A DNA stretch of 64,000 bases from NCBI RefSeq assembly GCF_040802235.1, contig NC_133158.1, forward strand, positions 157,368,401-157,432,400. The letters run 5' to 3'. This DNA is from Manis javanica. Its lineage: Eukaryota; Chordata; Mammalia; Pholidota; Manidae. This document shows positions 1-11,560 of this stretch, piece after piece. Numbering within the stretch: position 1 is the stretch's first letter; each line of letters starts with the position of its first letter. The notes under the pieces were generated by a model. That model searched no databases. It had not been told where the DNA came from and saw nothing but the letters and a program-made list of their open reading frames with translations. The translations under genes and the position numbers were made by a program.

Positions 1-78
1 TGGCCACCACAGCCGCAACTTCCTGTGCTACCTACGGTTTGTGACACTACTGATCACTTCCTCATTAAAAGTCTCTCC

Positions 79-231
79 CACTACGTTGATGGACAGTGAC
101 TACAATGGCATGTGGGGGGGGTACTTGATAATATGGGAGAATGTAGTAACCACAATGTTGCTCATGTGAAACCTTCATAAGATTGTAAATCAATGATACC
201 TTAATAAAAATACATAATAAATTAATTTTTT
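79..231 (+). mobile_element. 5'-truncated L1 3' end
   Basis: This is a short piece of LINE-1 3' UTR ending in an A-rich tail with AATAAA-like hexamers. The same 3' UTR text recurs at 14.7-14.87 kb. The 11-base word AAAGTCTCTCC occurs just before it (68-78) and just after it (232-242), as expected for a target-site duplication made by target-primed reverse transcription. Only about 150 bases were inserted, so no coding part of L1 is present. Confidence 0.75.
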
Positions 232-479
232 AAAGTCTCTCCTTGTTTAGTTACAGAAAAAAAATCACACTTCTGTTCTGCATATGACTGCGTCCTTCCT
301 TTCAGTTTTCCATAGGCAAAGGATAAAAAGCCCATGCTCTTTAAACGGTGGTGTTTCTCATTTCCATATTCAACTCATTCCTCATGCTGCAAAGTTTCAA
401 TGGTGCAGGTCTACCTGTTTGATAATTTCAATTACTGTACATATTTCAGGTTCTCTCAAAAGGTAGGTAGGACTATCTT

Positions 480-960
480 AACTACCTACCAGTTCTCTGT
501 ACCTTGATGTCCCACAGTCATCTCAAACTCAACTAATTTAACTGAACGCTACTCCTGACCTCATTCTGTGATCCCTATCTACATATGCACTATCCTCCAT
601 CCAATTACTCAAGATGAAAACAGTCTTAAAATAATTCCCTTCCTTACCCCCTTCCCCACAACATCTATTCGGTCACCAAGTACCAGCTATTCCTCTTTTT
701 CTATTCCTAGAATACATCTCCTCCTTTCTAATTTCACTGTTTTTTCAAGATTGTATTGTATCTGGCATTGTCACTAAAATGATGTCCTCGCTTCTTCTAT
801 CATACAAATCATTCTTCACATTTCTACTGATTTGGTCTTTCTAAAACAAGAGCCTAATGGGGGTCTTTTTCATACTTAAAAATTATTTAATTCTTCAGTC
901 CATCCTCCAAGATCAAACCCAACCTCATCAGTGTACTGTATGACCTTTTACATGTGTTTC
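480..960 (+). mobile_element. Old L2 LINE remnant
   Basis: The C/T-rich text with the run TCTTTCTAAAACAAGAGCC resembles the 3' part of L2, a very old mammalian LINE. It is heavily mutated, carries no usable reading frame, and its borders are approximate. The short open frames here are chance. Confidence 0.4.
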
Positions 961-2440
961 CTGCTCAGTCTTTCCAGGATTGATTCGTTTAGATAATGAT
1001 AACTGCTATAACAAATTTCAATGGCTTTTCTCAATAAAAGTTTATCACTTATGTAACTATCAGGGTGGAAGTTTCTAGTCTGTGGGAAGCTTTTATTCAC
1101 ATGGTGTTTCAGGGCCACAGGATCCTTTTGTTTTGTAACTCTGCCATACCTTAGAGTCTCATCTTCAGCATCAAGTCAAAGGGAGGGAAATGGTATAGTA
1201 AAGGATCACCTACTTCTTAAGAACCTTGGCTTAGAAGCAATACATTTGTTTCTTCTTACATTCTATTGGCTGGAATTCAGTCATATGGCCACATGTTAGT
1301 TGGTCACCTCTCAGCAACAATTCCGTACCAAAGAAAAGATAATGTAAGTTTTGGTGAACAGTAAATTGTCTCTGCATCATCAGGGGTACCTTTCAACTCT
1401 GTCTTGCTCCCTTTTGCACTGCAGTTCATATAACCACTTTTATTCTTGTACTACACCATGGCCTCCTTCGCATATGTTGCTGCCTTTTGCAGACAAAAAT
1501 TTGGGAACCACTATTTTGCCACATAAAAGCACTTACTGAATGTTGGGTAGACAACTAATGGTTTATACTATACCTAGATATTTTCTATTTAAAGATGGTA
1601 CTTTTCTTCAGATATCATAATAAAATGGAAACAAAAATGATTAAAACAAAACAATAAAAAAACACACCCAAAAGCTGTAAAAAACACAAGAACAACAAAA
1701 AGATGATAATGTACAGAGGGAAATAATATGTCAACAAACTTGGGAAAAAGGAAAAAAGAGGCAAATGTGGTAACTATTTTGTAAAACATGACAAATCATA
1801 AAATCTGTAGGGGCATGTAAGAATGAGGAGCTCCAATTTGCCTCTACAGATACCCAGAAAAATTGAAGACTTAGTGATGCCAATGGGGGAGGAGAAAGTA
1901 GAAAACTGGAAATTAAAATGAAAAATGCTTAAAACCTACATTCAGAAGCCTAATCACCCAGCTGTATTCACTACCCCATGGAGAGAATGTGGCAATGGTA
2001 TATACAGCCCTAAGCTAGGTGTAAAAGAGTTCTTGTGTTTAAAATGGGACAGAAACATCTTAGGATTCAAATGCAATATTGGGGAGTAGAGGTTGAAAAA
2101 TAACATTGCAAATAGAAGTTACTGGATCTCTACAGTAACTTCTTCTGCCCCTCCTGGAAGTAGTTCAGCAGTCAAGAAACTAAACGAACAGAAACTTCTG
2201 CATTCACTAGAGACATTGGGTGTCTACTTTCACTACTGCATAAGTATTAAAACTAAAGATAGATTTCAGGCCCATCAAGAAGGATAACCTAACAGAAGAG
2301 CAGCACTAAAATCTGAGCCCATGAGTTTTACCGCCTTGTAACATGAAAGAGAAGTAATTAGTGCCATGCGAGAGGGAAGAACACAGAGGAAATCTACCCC
2401 TCCTGACCTGAGTATCAGATGTGGGAAAGATATCTATTTT
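961..2440. other. Intergenic, no gene seen
   Basis: AT-rich DNA without a convincing exon. The part at about 980-1320 looks like an old interspersed repeat that I cannot name. No CpG cluster or extended coding frame is visible on either strand. Confidence 0.5.
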
Positions 2441-2512
2441 CCTAGATAGATACAGAAAGAGACAGAGATACAGATATAGATGTAGATAATAGATGATATA
2501 GAGATATAATGG
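2441..2512 (+). repeat. Degenerate GATA/GAGATA simple repeat
   Basis: The stretch is built from imperfect AGATA, AGAGATA and TAGATA words (for example GATACAGATATAGATG), which is a decayed microsatellite. The long minus-strand open frame over it consists of Leu/Tyr-rich repeat translation and is not a gene. Confidence 0.7.
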
Positions 2513-2579
2513 TAAAATCTTTATAAGAACAGCATTGATTTCAGACAAAACTGACTTCAAAGGAAAATTTTTACTAGAA

Positions 2580-3480
2580 ATAACACTTCATTACAATAAA
2601 GGTTCAATTCACTTGGATAAAATAACTACTATTAGTTTTTGCCTAATTACATAGCCACAAAAGACATAGAAAAAAGTCAAAATAAAAAGAAATTAATAAA
2701 TCTATAATTACAGTGGGAGATTTTAATATTCCTCTGAATATTGATAGAATAAGCAAGAAAAAGAATTTGCTGAAGTAACCGCATGATTAACAAATTGACC
2801 TATACAAAAAAAAATACAATACCATACCCAACAACTTAAGAGAACACCTATTTTTTAAGTAATTGTAAAATACGTGCAAAAACTGGCTGGTACTTAAGTG
2901 CCATAATACAAGTCTCAAGAAATAATAAAGAGATAACTAGAAAATCTCAACTTCTTGGCAACTGTCTATAAACAGCTGTTAAGAAAGATATCCTTTCGGA
3001 TGCCTTGATGTACAGTAGGCTTTCTAAAATAAGATGCAAATTTCAGAAGTTAAAAGTGAAAGCACAATAAGAGATTTATTAAAAATAAGACATCGTGAAA
3101 GCAACTTTAAAAACCAGAGGCCCACTAGATAAAAGAATTGTACCTTATTTAGCAGATGAGAGTGTCAAGCCACAATATATAAAAGACACAACAATCAGTG
3201 TGGGGAAAAAAAAATCCCAATCCAATAGAAAACTCTATTAAATATCGGGCATATCATAGCATAAAGTGGTAAAATGTCAAATAATTACAGGAAAAATTAT
3301 ACAACATCACTAACAAAATTAACAAAAACAGTAATACTGTGAATCAGAGTAGCAAACATTTAGAATTCAATTCAGGAACTGAAGAGATGTGGAAAAAACA
3401 AACACTCATACTTTATTGGCAGAAAAAAGAAAGAGGTTTTCTATAGTGTGTACAGAAAGGTATGTGGAAGGACGTCTATA
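2580..3480 (+). mobile_element. Ancient L1 ORF2 remnant
   Basis: The phrase GTGGGAGATTTTAATATTCC, followed by text like the L1 endonuclease-to-reverse-transcriptase region, suggests a forward, heavily decayed L1 copy. There are many stops and indels. Borders are approximate and the subfamily is not assigned. Confidence 0.45.
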
Positions 3481-3664
3481 GCATAATTTGTAATTGTAGA
3501 ATTGGAAACCACACCAGGCTGATTAGATCAATGATACAATGTGTGTTAATGGCAAGGTGGTTTCCAACACGCTTCATTCAGAAGGCGAAGAAATCACATC
3601 GGAGAACAGCTTGTGTAAAATAATCCTATTTATGTAAAGAACCCTATGTAGGTACATATACATT

Positions 3665-3852
3665 TGTTAATATAAGATTATTTATTTAATGCTTACTCTG
3701 TGGTAAGCATCACTTTAAACGTTTTGTATATTTTATCTTCCTTAACCCTCAGAAAAATCATGAGGTAGATACTACTATTACACTCATTTTACAGATTACA
3801 AAAAGAGGCACAGATTATATGTGCACAAAGTCACAGAGCAGAGAAAGGATTC
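3665..3852 (+). mobile_element. MIR SINE
   Basis: This matches the conserved MIR core in order: a 'tgcttactctgtggtaagc' part, then 'cctcagaaaaatcatgagg', 'attttacagatta', and the terminal 'cacagagca'. MIR is an ancient tRNA-derived SINE found across mammals. The copy is in forward orientation and non-coding. Confidence 0.8.
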
Positions 3853-4590
3853 ATACCAAAGTGGCTTGGTTTACTCCCTTCTCTTTCTTTCTTTCTCAGT
3901 TTCCCTTCTATTCTCGGAATTCCTTCCAACCCCTTCTTGTCTCCTCTCACCTACCTCTTCTCTTAGTAAATCTTAAAGTGTCTGTTAGAGTACATGTGGA
4001 GAAAAGTGGGTAGTGAAGGTAACGTTTCGCTTTTCTCCATATTAGGCTTTGTTGTTTGGAGATTATGTGTTAGTTTCGTAAATAATTTTTTTTTAAGTCG
4101 ATGAATCCTTCAGTTCAGTTCAACAAAAAATTGTTTATTGGGCCTGTACGCCAGTCATGGGTGGGGGTGGAGGTGGGAATTAAACATTCTAAATACACGT
4201 GGTCTCTTTGACTCTTAAAAGGAGTTAAAACATCGTTAGGTGGGAAAAGAGGGGGGCAGGGATAGATGGGAAGAAAGGGAGAGGAGAGACAGGAGGGACA
4301 AAGAGACGGAAACAAGGAAGTTAAGAGAGCGAAGGAGAAAAGGCGCTGTAGAGAAAAACAAGCTCGCCCCCTCCTCGTACTCTGAACCGCCCCCTGCGCC
4401 CAAGCTTTGAGAGCAATGCGAAGCCCAAGGGTGGAAGTCACGGCCTTTGTGCACGAAATCTCCGGTATTTAGCGCCCGGAAGGTGGCCACTCCCCTCTCG
4501 TTAAAGACTTTCTATGTGCCAGCTGGAGTCGACGCCCCAGGAAGCAAGACTGCGGCCCGAAGGGAAGCCCCTCTGTGTACCCAGGATCCC

Positions 4591-4609
4591 GGAAACGAAA
4601 CCAGAAACC
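4591..4609 (+). promoter_or_regulatory. ISRE/IRF-like GAAA motif
   Basis: GGAAACGAAACCAGAAACC carries three GAAA cores in 19 bases. GGAA-AC-GAAA fits the ETS-IRF composite pattern GGAANNGAAA and is one base off the ISRE core GAAANNGAAA. Human PLSCR1 is known to be interferon-induced through an ISRE in its first exon, and the motif lies in the proposed promoter/exon 1 region here. The function is inferred from position and pattern only. Confidence 0.5.
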
Positions 4610-4837
4610 GCGGGTTTCCCCACGCCGAGGTTGCTCAGAAGCCCGTTCCCTGGTGACCTGCAGGAAGACCGGGTAACCAGCCGCGCTCAGTCCCCCAGCG
4701 ACCGAAGGACCGGGGGGCAGCCATCCGGCGCCCAGGTGCCCAGACTTCGTCTCACTCCGGGCGCCGCTGGAGAAGCGCAGGCACAGGTGGGCGGGAGGCT
4801 GTCGGGGTGTCCTCCGCGGGCACGGGGAGCGGAGCGC

Positions 4838-5155
4838 CTGGCGGTGGGGCTGTCGGGGCGCGGGGAGAGGGGGCGCCGGGCAGTGGGGCTGTCGGGGCGC
4901 GGGGAGAGGGGGCGCCGGGCAGTGGGGACGCGGGGAGGGCGGGAGCCAGGCGGTGGGGACGCGGGGAGAGGGGGCGCCGGGCGGTGGGGCTGTCGAGGCG
5001 CGGGGAGACGGGGCGCAGGGGAGTCGGTCGGTGGGGGCGCGGGGAGAGGGAGCACCGGGCAGTGGGGACGCGGGGAGAGGGGAAGCCGGTCGGTGGGGCT
5101 GTCAGGGCGCGGGGTGAGGGGGCGCCGGGCCGTCGGGTCGCGGGGAACTGAGGGT
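4838..5155 (+). repeat. GC-rich minisatellite in the CpG island
   Basis: About eight to nine imperfect tandem units of roughly 30 or 38 bases are present. The units share GTGGGG, GCGCGGGGAGAGG and GCGCCGG. The longer units differ from the shorter ones by an extra CTGTCGG-like block. Because the array is almost free of A and T, long open frames appear on both strands (more than 200 codons each), but these are a composition artefact. The many G-runs could form G-quadruplexes. Confidence 0.85.
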
Positions 5156-5330
5156 TGATGGGTAAACGTTAGCGGCAAGGGTTCCAGCGACCGCGGGAAG
5201 AGTCCTTGGAAGCGGAGCGGCGACTCAGCGAGGGTTCCAGTTGGCCACAGAGGTACCCCAGCCCCAGACCTTTCCACTGACAAGGTGTTTCCAGCCTGAA
5301 GCCGCCCTGCAGGCTCAGCGTCCATCTAGT

Positions 5331-8300
5331 ACCGTACTTCACCGCGCCGAGAACCTGATCTCAGTATCTGCCCGCATGTTGGGAGGATTAGACGGCTGAT
5401 GAGTAGAGCCTGCTAGCTGTCCTTTAACAGTACGTATAAACAGAAGTATGACTGGAGCTCCAAACATGCTAGGCACTCTGGAATACCAGAGGAAGTGGAA
5501 AGACAGGCAATTTCTAGCAGAGGCTAAGACAGACCATTAGCACAGGAGTACATCCGCCTGAACTGAAACCTGCCTCTTCCAAGTATCTGTGGACTCGAGT
5601 CAGTTTCTTCATCCACCTTGCTTTCTTGCCTCATCTCTGAAATTGTGTAATGATTAAAAAGGAGATACAAGAATTAGAGTTATTATGTTTACATATTTTA
5701 GTTGTCTGACAGTGTCCGACAATGCAGAGTACTCAGTAATTAGTTTTAATTACTTTTAATATTTGATAGTTTATGTTTCTCCAAGCTCACTATCTGACCC
5801 CCATATGGTTTTATTGTGGTTATTCCTGGAAATCCTGGCATGGCCACTTCCTGGTTCCAGGAACAGGCACTCACTTTTTTCTCCTAGTTTAGCAATTTGA
5901 GAAACATGGTTTGTACAGGAATCACTTGTATGTCTTAGTGTGAAGTGTGAAGTTGATTCAGGATTCACCTTTTCTTCCTTGAAATTTTTTAACATCATAA
6001 CTTTCTCTTAATACCGCCCTGGCAAGTATAACAACTGTAGGTCTTTGAACACTTGGCACAAACACAAGGAAGTGAGAAAGGAATTGAAGGGATTTTCTGC
6101 AGCTGGTAGAAAAGTGGCATGGAAAATAAATGGCTAGGTTGTAGACTAAGCAGCCCTCGGCTATGTAAGGGAGCTGTTCTTTCTGACTGAAAGGAATGAA
6201 ACCATACTGTATACATTATTGAGTCAGCAAGCACTTGCCGTCAGACAAAAACAAACTGCTCTGGCCTGGAATTCAGGTAGAGACATTAAATGTGTAAGAA
6301 CTGTCCCCTGTACACCTCTCCATGCTCATGTCTAATGATCTCTCCCTCTTTGGCTCTGTAACCCACAAACCTTTCATTCCCTTGAATGAGCAAAGCTGCC
6401 TCCAGCTACAGGACTTCTATCTGCACAGTTCCCCTCTGTCCCTAATGCCTCACTCTCCCCTGGACCCCATACCCCAAACACCTCTGTTCCACCACCATCG
6501 ACATTACTGCCCCTGTAACTCTTAGAGCACCATTAATTTTCTTCATAGAACTTGAGTCCCTGTAATAATGTATTGTCAATTGTCATTTTGTTTTAGTGCA
6601 TTATGTGCTTTATACCTTCAGTCAACGTTCTTTGAAAAAGGCATGTGACTTTATATACATACTTATAAATGTATATGTGCTTTTTATGTGTGTGTGTATA
6701 CACACTGTTGCACTTTCTTGAATAACTCTAAATTTAAAAAGCCAAAGCACAGTAGTTCATCAGTATTAACAACTGTGTTTTTCATTTCCCAAATTTTGAA
6801 TTCAATAAATGTTTACAAAAAACTCTTGCCCAGCCTAGTAAAACCAAAGTGGCCTCTGGTACTTTTGAAATTCATGCTTTTTGCCTTACATAAGAAACCT
6901 GCCATAAAAATAGTCTTTCAAAAATTTTACGAAAACTTGACAATTTGTGAGAATGTCTTTTTTCAGTAAGCCAAGGATATGAATGCAAAGGACATGAGGC
7001 ATGAATGATTTTCATTGAACTAGTTAGTGAACTGTATAACACATTAGGCAGATATTAATCTCTCTAGGTTTATGTCATTTATAAGGAGGAAAGGAAGCCA
7101 TTCAAATTTGTGAGGGAGCTCTGAGTTGTCAGGAAAGGCTTTTCAGGAGTAATAAAGCCAACAAATGAGGCTAACTAACATAAAGTTCTTTTCTGGTTTA
7201 TTTGTTAGTTTTGTAGAACACTTGACAGTCACTCTCTCAATTGGTCCCAATTGGTGTAATATCTGCTTTTTTCAACTAGATTACTTGAAAAAAAAATAGC
7301 ATTACTATAAAATGCTATCCTAACATGGTTCTGAGCATATTTGTTTTGTTTTTTTAAACCTAAAGTACAGGAGTGGATTTTTATAGGAAGATACCCTGTT
7401 ACCAGGTACTTTGACTTACCAATCGGCCTCAGCCACCCCACATCCATGCCCTATGTTGTATGTGTGGTATCCTGGTGTCCACAAATGCTCACGAACATCT
7501 TGGCCCGCCTATTTGTGAAAACACACCTGTTTTTGCACTCCTTATCTTTTAACAAATCACAGTTCAATAGATGAAATGTTTTTGTCGATAGATGTTTAGT
7601 AAACCTTTATATGACACAAAAGTTACCTACAAACATAAGCTGAACAAATGGAAGTTACTTCGTCTGTGACTTATTTCAGCCGGTGTCGGGATCTCCATTC
7701 CCCTTCATTCCCCCATTCCCCTACTCATGTCATTCTCACTTATTCATAGGGAGTTAGGGACAGAGAAATCTCTGATTGTTTTGAGAGTGGTAAAATTTTG
7801 CTAAAATAATTCAGAACATATATCCCCATCTGGAGACTCTGAGAAAAATGTTAACTGGTTTGTTTTTAGGCAATTAAGAATTAAACCTGAATAAATAATC
7901 CAAATGTACTTTATGCCTAGTTTATAAACACAGTTGATTTAGAATATTCCAAAATTAGGGATGCTTCCCTTGGAGTCCAGGTTTTACATTACTTTTTCAA
8001 ATGCTTTTTGAAAACAGTAAGATAAAAATTTCCAGACCCCAAGAGATGGGTCGGAAGGTTTCACTGTAGTATGCATTATGGAGCTCTAACTGGATATCAT
8101 GGGCACTATTTCTCTTTCTGTCTGCTGGTTGAGGTTACAATTATCAAGTAGCCCAGATCAGCAAAGGGTCTTACAGTGGTTGGTATATGATGCTTTACTC
8201 TCCTCAGAAGTTCCTCTTCAACAGGGTTCGGAAGAAGTGTGTAATAATCAGATTATAATTTGAAGTTGTGTATTTGTTTTGAACTAATGAGTCCAGTGGT

Positions 8301-10658
8301 AAAATATATAACATGACTTTGTTAGAGCCTTTTTTTTGTATAGGACAAGTATGATTTTCTCTATTTTAGAAGTCTTTCTGGGATTTGTCTCTTACTATGA
8401 GTAGTGGGAGGCATTATTTAAAGTAGCATTATCATGTTCATTAATTAGCTTATTAGTTCACCCAGGACTCAGCCCAATTTCCAAAACTGAGTGACATTCT
8501 GTCTCGTAGTAAGTCCATTAAGTTTGAGAAATCAGAACAGCCTTAAAAGAGCAGATATGAGTGGACAGGGATAAACATGGTGGATATCTTTATTCCACAA
8601 GTGCTTTATTCGACCTAGCATTCATACAGATACAACTGTCACCTAACGTTTTGCACCGAATCTGATGACATACCATTTTTCATGCTTGAAATATTATGTA
8701 ATTGTGAAAATTTCCAAACCTCCAAGAAAGCAAGGACCCAGATTTTGTTCTTCAGTAGTTTGCTCAACAGATACTTATTCTCACAAACGTATAGTTTAAG
8801 ACTCAAAATAATGTAGTCAAATAAGAAGAAAAAGAGCAAATAATGAACAAAGGAGCTCTGTTTTAAAGTCTGCTTAGTTTCTCTTCCTTGGAATTTTGTG
8901 CAAAGATTCTATGAAAGATAAATATTCTTGTATTCGTAATTGGTAGCCATTTGACAAAGGATAGAGCATATAGAGCTGAAATGCCTACATCCGTTGCTTA
9001 AACCCAACATCGGTTCTTAGTGTGAAGCATGTTGATGAATTCCCTCTCTTTCTGGCACATCCTTTCTTTCTGACTGGCACTGGATTTACCAGGCTCAAAT
9101 GACTCAATATTAAGAAAAAAATATTTTTCATTAAAACATTTTAATTTTTAAAAATAAAAAAGTATTTTTTAAGTTATTTGAAAATAATCCCCACACACAC
9201 ATGGGGGTACTTACTTGTGTTCCTCCTCTGAGTATTATTGACACTTTGTCCTTGAAATGGGTGCCTTTCTGACATTGTAGGCAAGGGGAGAATAATGGAA
9301 ACAATATACCTTAAAGCTGCTATTTAACTGGTTAAAGGTCATAGAATATTTTTTGTTTAAGCATATTACAGAGTGGTGTCTTTCGAGCAACAGAGGGCAG
9401 ATTGAAAACTTCAGAGATGTTTAGTCCAGCATATTAATTAAGGTATACTACCTATTTCTACTCCAGAAAGTCAGCTTTTTAATTTTACATATATATCTAT
9501 CTGTTAAAGTATTCTTGCAGGTATAGATTTTAATGTATAATCTCAGATCATGTTGACAAAAGTAATCATGGCATTTGGTATGTACATAAGAATTTAGTCT
9601 CCTTTTATAGTTCCCCTATAATAGAACCTAAAACATGAATGTGGCCTATGAAAGCTTTTAGCCAACTTTGGGTACCTATGCTTAGCTTATTGGTCATCTT
9701 ATAAATTATCATAAAAACATACACTTTAATTTTTTTGCCCTTATATCCTGCGTATCTCCAGAGCAGTTGGTTTCTGAGTAGAAAACTCAGCTTACTATTA
9801 TCCTAAGAAAATTCAGAAAGTCAAATTGGTAACTCAAATTTTTTTGCTTTGTTCTAAGTCCAGGTAAACCCATTCTGAAATTATTTAACCATTGCTGAAC
9901 TTCTTAAGTATATATAATTAAGAGGTGACTATAATTGAAATGTTCTTTAGAGTTTTACTAGATTATGAAATTTCTTTCTTAAAGTAGGCAATGATAAAGA
10001 AATCAAAGGAGAGGAGGGGTGTGGTTTCCTCTTTAAACATATTTTAGATAAGGATATAGAGGCATCAGTTGATTTTATTTACCATTTAGGATGACCCAGT
10101 AGGACGAGTTAGTAAAGGGGCAGCATGACCCGAGAGGGCCCGGAAAGGGCAGGAATGATTCATACTGGTGTGTGTTTCCAAGATAAAAGAGGTAAGAGTT
10201 TTTGCCTCATGTGTAAATTAAAATTAACAGGCATATATATAGGGAGTTGGGATTTCAAGTGCAAAGATGGGGAAAGTAGTGACAGGTGGTAGTGAGAAAG
10301 TGTTTGATGGGATCAAGGCCCAGGAAGGCAGAAGTACTGAGTTCACTGTTTATTATTTTTCTGTCCTTGAAATGAGTGCACAAAGTTTTGGTTGGATTGT
10401 CATGGTGCTACAACTATAACAACTCCTGAGAGTGGGTTCTCTGGCTAAAAGTATGTTTTGAAGCATAAGCAAAGGATCATGCCTTTACAAATATACTGTC
10501 CAAGTGGGGCAGAACATGTCCACAGAACCTGGAATCTGGAGATACTTGCCGTAGTGTGGCCTGATAGGTAATCTGTCTGTGCATCCTGCTGAACCATGCC
10601 TGGAGCCCAGCTCTGAGGCCGGGTGCTGGAAAATATGCTCCCTTTATACTGTGTAGGT
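5331..10658. other. Presumed PLSCR1 intron 1, no gene seen
   Basis: If exon 1 lies in the CpG island, this interval is intronic. It is AT-rich and I see no convincing exon. A weak L2-like remnant lies at about 6330-6560. The remainder, including the 7.0-10.6 kb stretch, is unassigned non-coding sequence with scattered T-runs. Confidence 0.5.
6330..6560 (+). mobile_element. Possible L2 remnant
   Basis: Pyrimidine-rich text with clusters of CTCCCTCT and CCCCTCTGT resembles the L2 3' region. The match is weak and the borders are guesses. The 67-codon open frame here is not supported as a gene. Confidence 0.3.
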
Positions 10659-10675
10659 TGAAAGACTCAGTTTTT

Positions 10676-11218
10676 GTTTTTTTCTTCACCCCCCCCCCCA
10701 CTTTTTTTTTGTTTTGAGAGGGCATCTCTCATATTTATTGATCATATGGTCGTTAACAACAATAAAATTCTGTATAGGGGACTCAATGCACAATCATTAA
10801 TCAACCCCAAGGCTAATTCTCAACAGTCTCCAATCTTCTGAAGCATAATGAACAAGTTCTTACATGGTGAACAAATTCTTACATAGTGAATAAGTTCTTA
10901 CATGGTGAACAGTCATCACAGAAACTTTCGGTTTTGATCATGCATCATGAACTATAAACAATCAGGTCAAATATGATTATTCGTTTGATTTTTATAGTTG
11001 ATTTATATGTGAATCCCATATTTCTCCCTTATTATTATTATTGTTATTATTATTATTATTTTTAATAAAATGCTGAAGTGGTAGGTAGATGCCAGATAAA
11101 GGTAGAAAACATAATTTAGTGCTGTAAGAGGGCAAATGTAGATGATCAGGTCTGTGCCTATAGACTAAGTATTAATCCAAGCTAGACAAGGGCAACAAAA
11201 CAACCGTGGATGCAGAAG
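10676..11218 (-). mobile_element. Polyadenylated retroposon with perfect 17-bp TSD
   Basis: The insert is flanked by identical copies of TGAAAGACTCAGTTTTT (10659-10675 and 11219-11235), a perfect target-site duplication. Read on the minus strand, the element ends with an AATAAA signal (GATCAATAAATATGAG) about 20 bases before an A-rich tail, seen here as the T/C-run at 10676-10712. Poly-A tail plus TSD shows mobilisation by L1 machinery. It has no coding frame of note. It holds a run of TTA triplets (11029-11063) and three tandem ~19-base units of the type GAACAAGTTCTTACATGGT near 10850-10907. I cannot name the family. It could be a lineage-specific non-autonomous element or a processed non-coding RNA copy. 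Confidence 0.85.
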
Positions 11219-11534
11219 TGAAAGACTCAGTTTTTAACTTGGTTACCATATGTGGTCTCAGGCTTACAATGTTTCCTTCGCAGCTTTCTGCCCAGTGGAC
11301 CCTGTCCTCCCAAGGTGTTCAGAAATTGCCAACCATCCTGGGCTGACCCACAACTTGTGAAGTCCTACTCAGAACCACAGCAGTGGGGAATAGGGTCCAG
11401 AACAAAGGGTTAAATTCTGGAACACCAGATGCATACCCTATGTGTATGTGCAGTTGCAGATTATCTTGTTTCCACTGTTATATTCAACCTGTAAATTTAT
11501 GGATGACATACTAATCTCAGGTCTTCTTTTTCAG

Positions 11535-11560
11535 AACTCTTCAAATCATGGACAAACAAA
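11535..11560 (+). CDS. PLSCR1: PLSCR1 start-codon exon
   Basis: The acceptor is a pyrimidine tract ending TTTTTCAG. After 13 untranslated bases comes ATG at 11548-11550, encoding MDKQ plus the first base of Asn. The donor is GTAAGT at 11561. MDKQN is the known N terminus of PLSCR1, which fixes the start. The exon is only 26 bases long, so it is too short to show as an open frame. Confidence 0.9.

Larger units (their letters stand above)
4370..5330 (+). promoter_or_regulatory. PLSCR1: CpG island, probable PLSCR1 promoter and exon 1
   Basis: About 1 kb of strongly GC- and CpG-rich sequence stands out in otherwise AT-rich DNA, roughly 6.2 kb upstream of the exon holding the PLSCR1 start codon and on the same strand. 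Mammalian PLSCR1 has an untranslated first exon, and no other CpG island is visible upstream of the gene in this window, so this is the likely promoter. No TATA box is obvious, which is normal for CpG-island promoters. The exact transcription start and the exon 1 donor cannot be read from sequence alone. GT donors such as the one at 4673 (CCGG then GTAACC) are candidates only. The island also contains a minisatellite and a GAAA-rich motif, listed separately. Confidence 0.75.

Noticed and set aside
4514-5325. Long open frames on both strands in the CpG island (214 codons plus strand, 212 codons minus strand, 114 codons in a third frame)
   Set aside because: The sequence has almost no A/T, so stops are rare in every frame. 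The translations are Gly/Arg or Pro/Arg repeats following the minisatellite.
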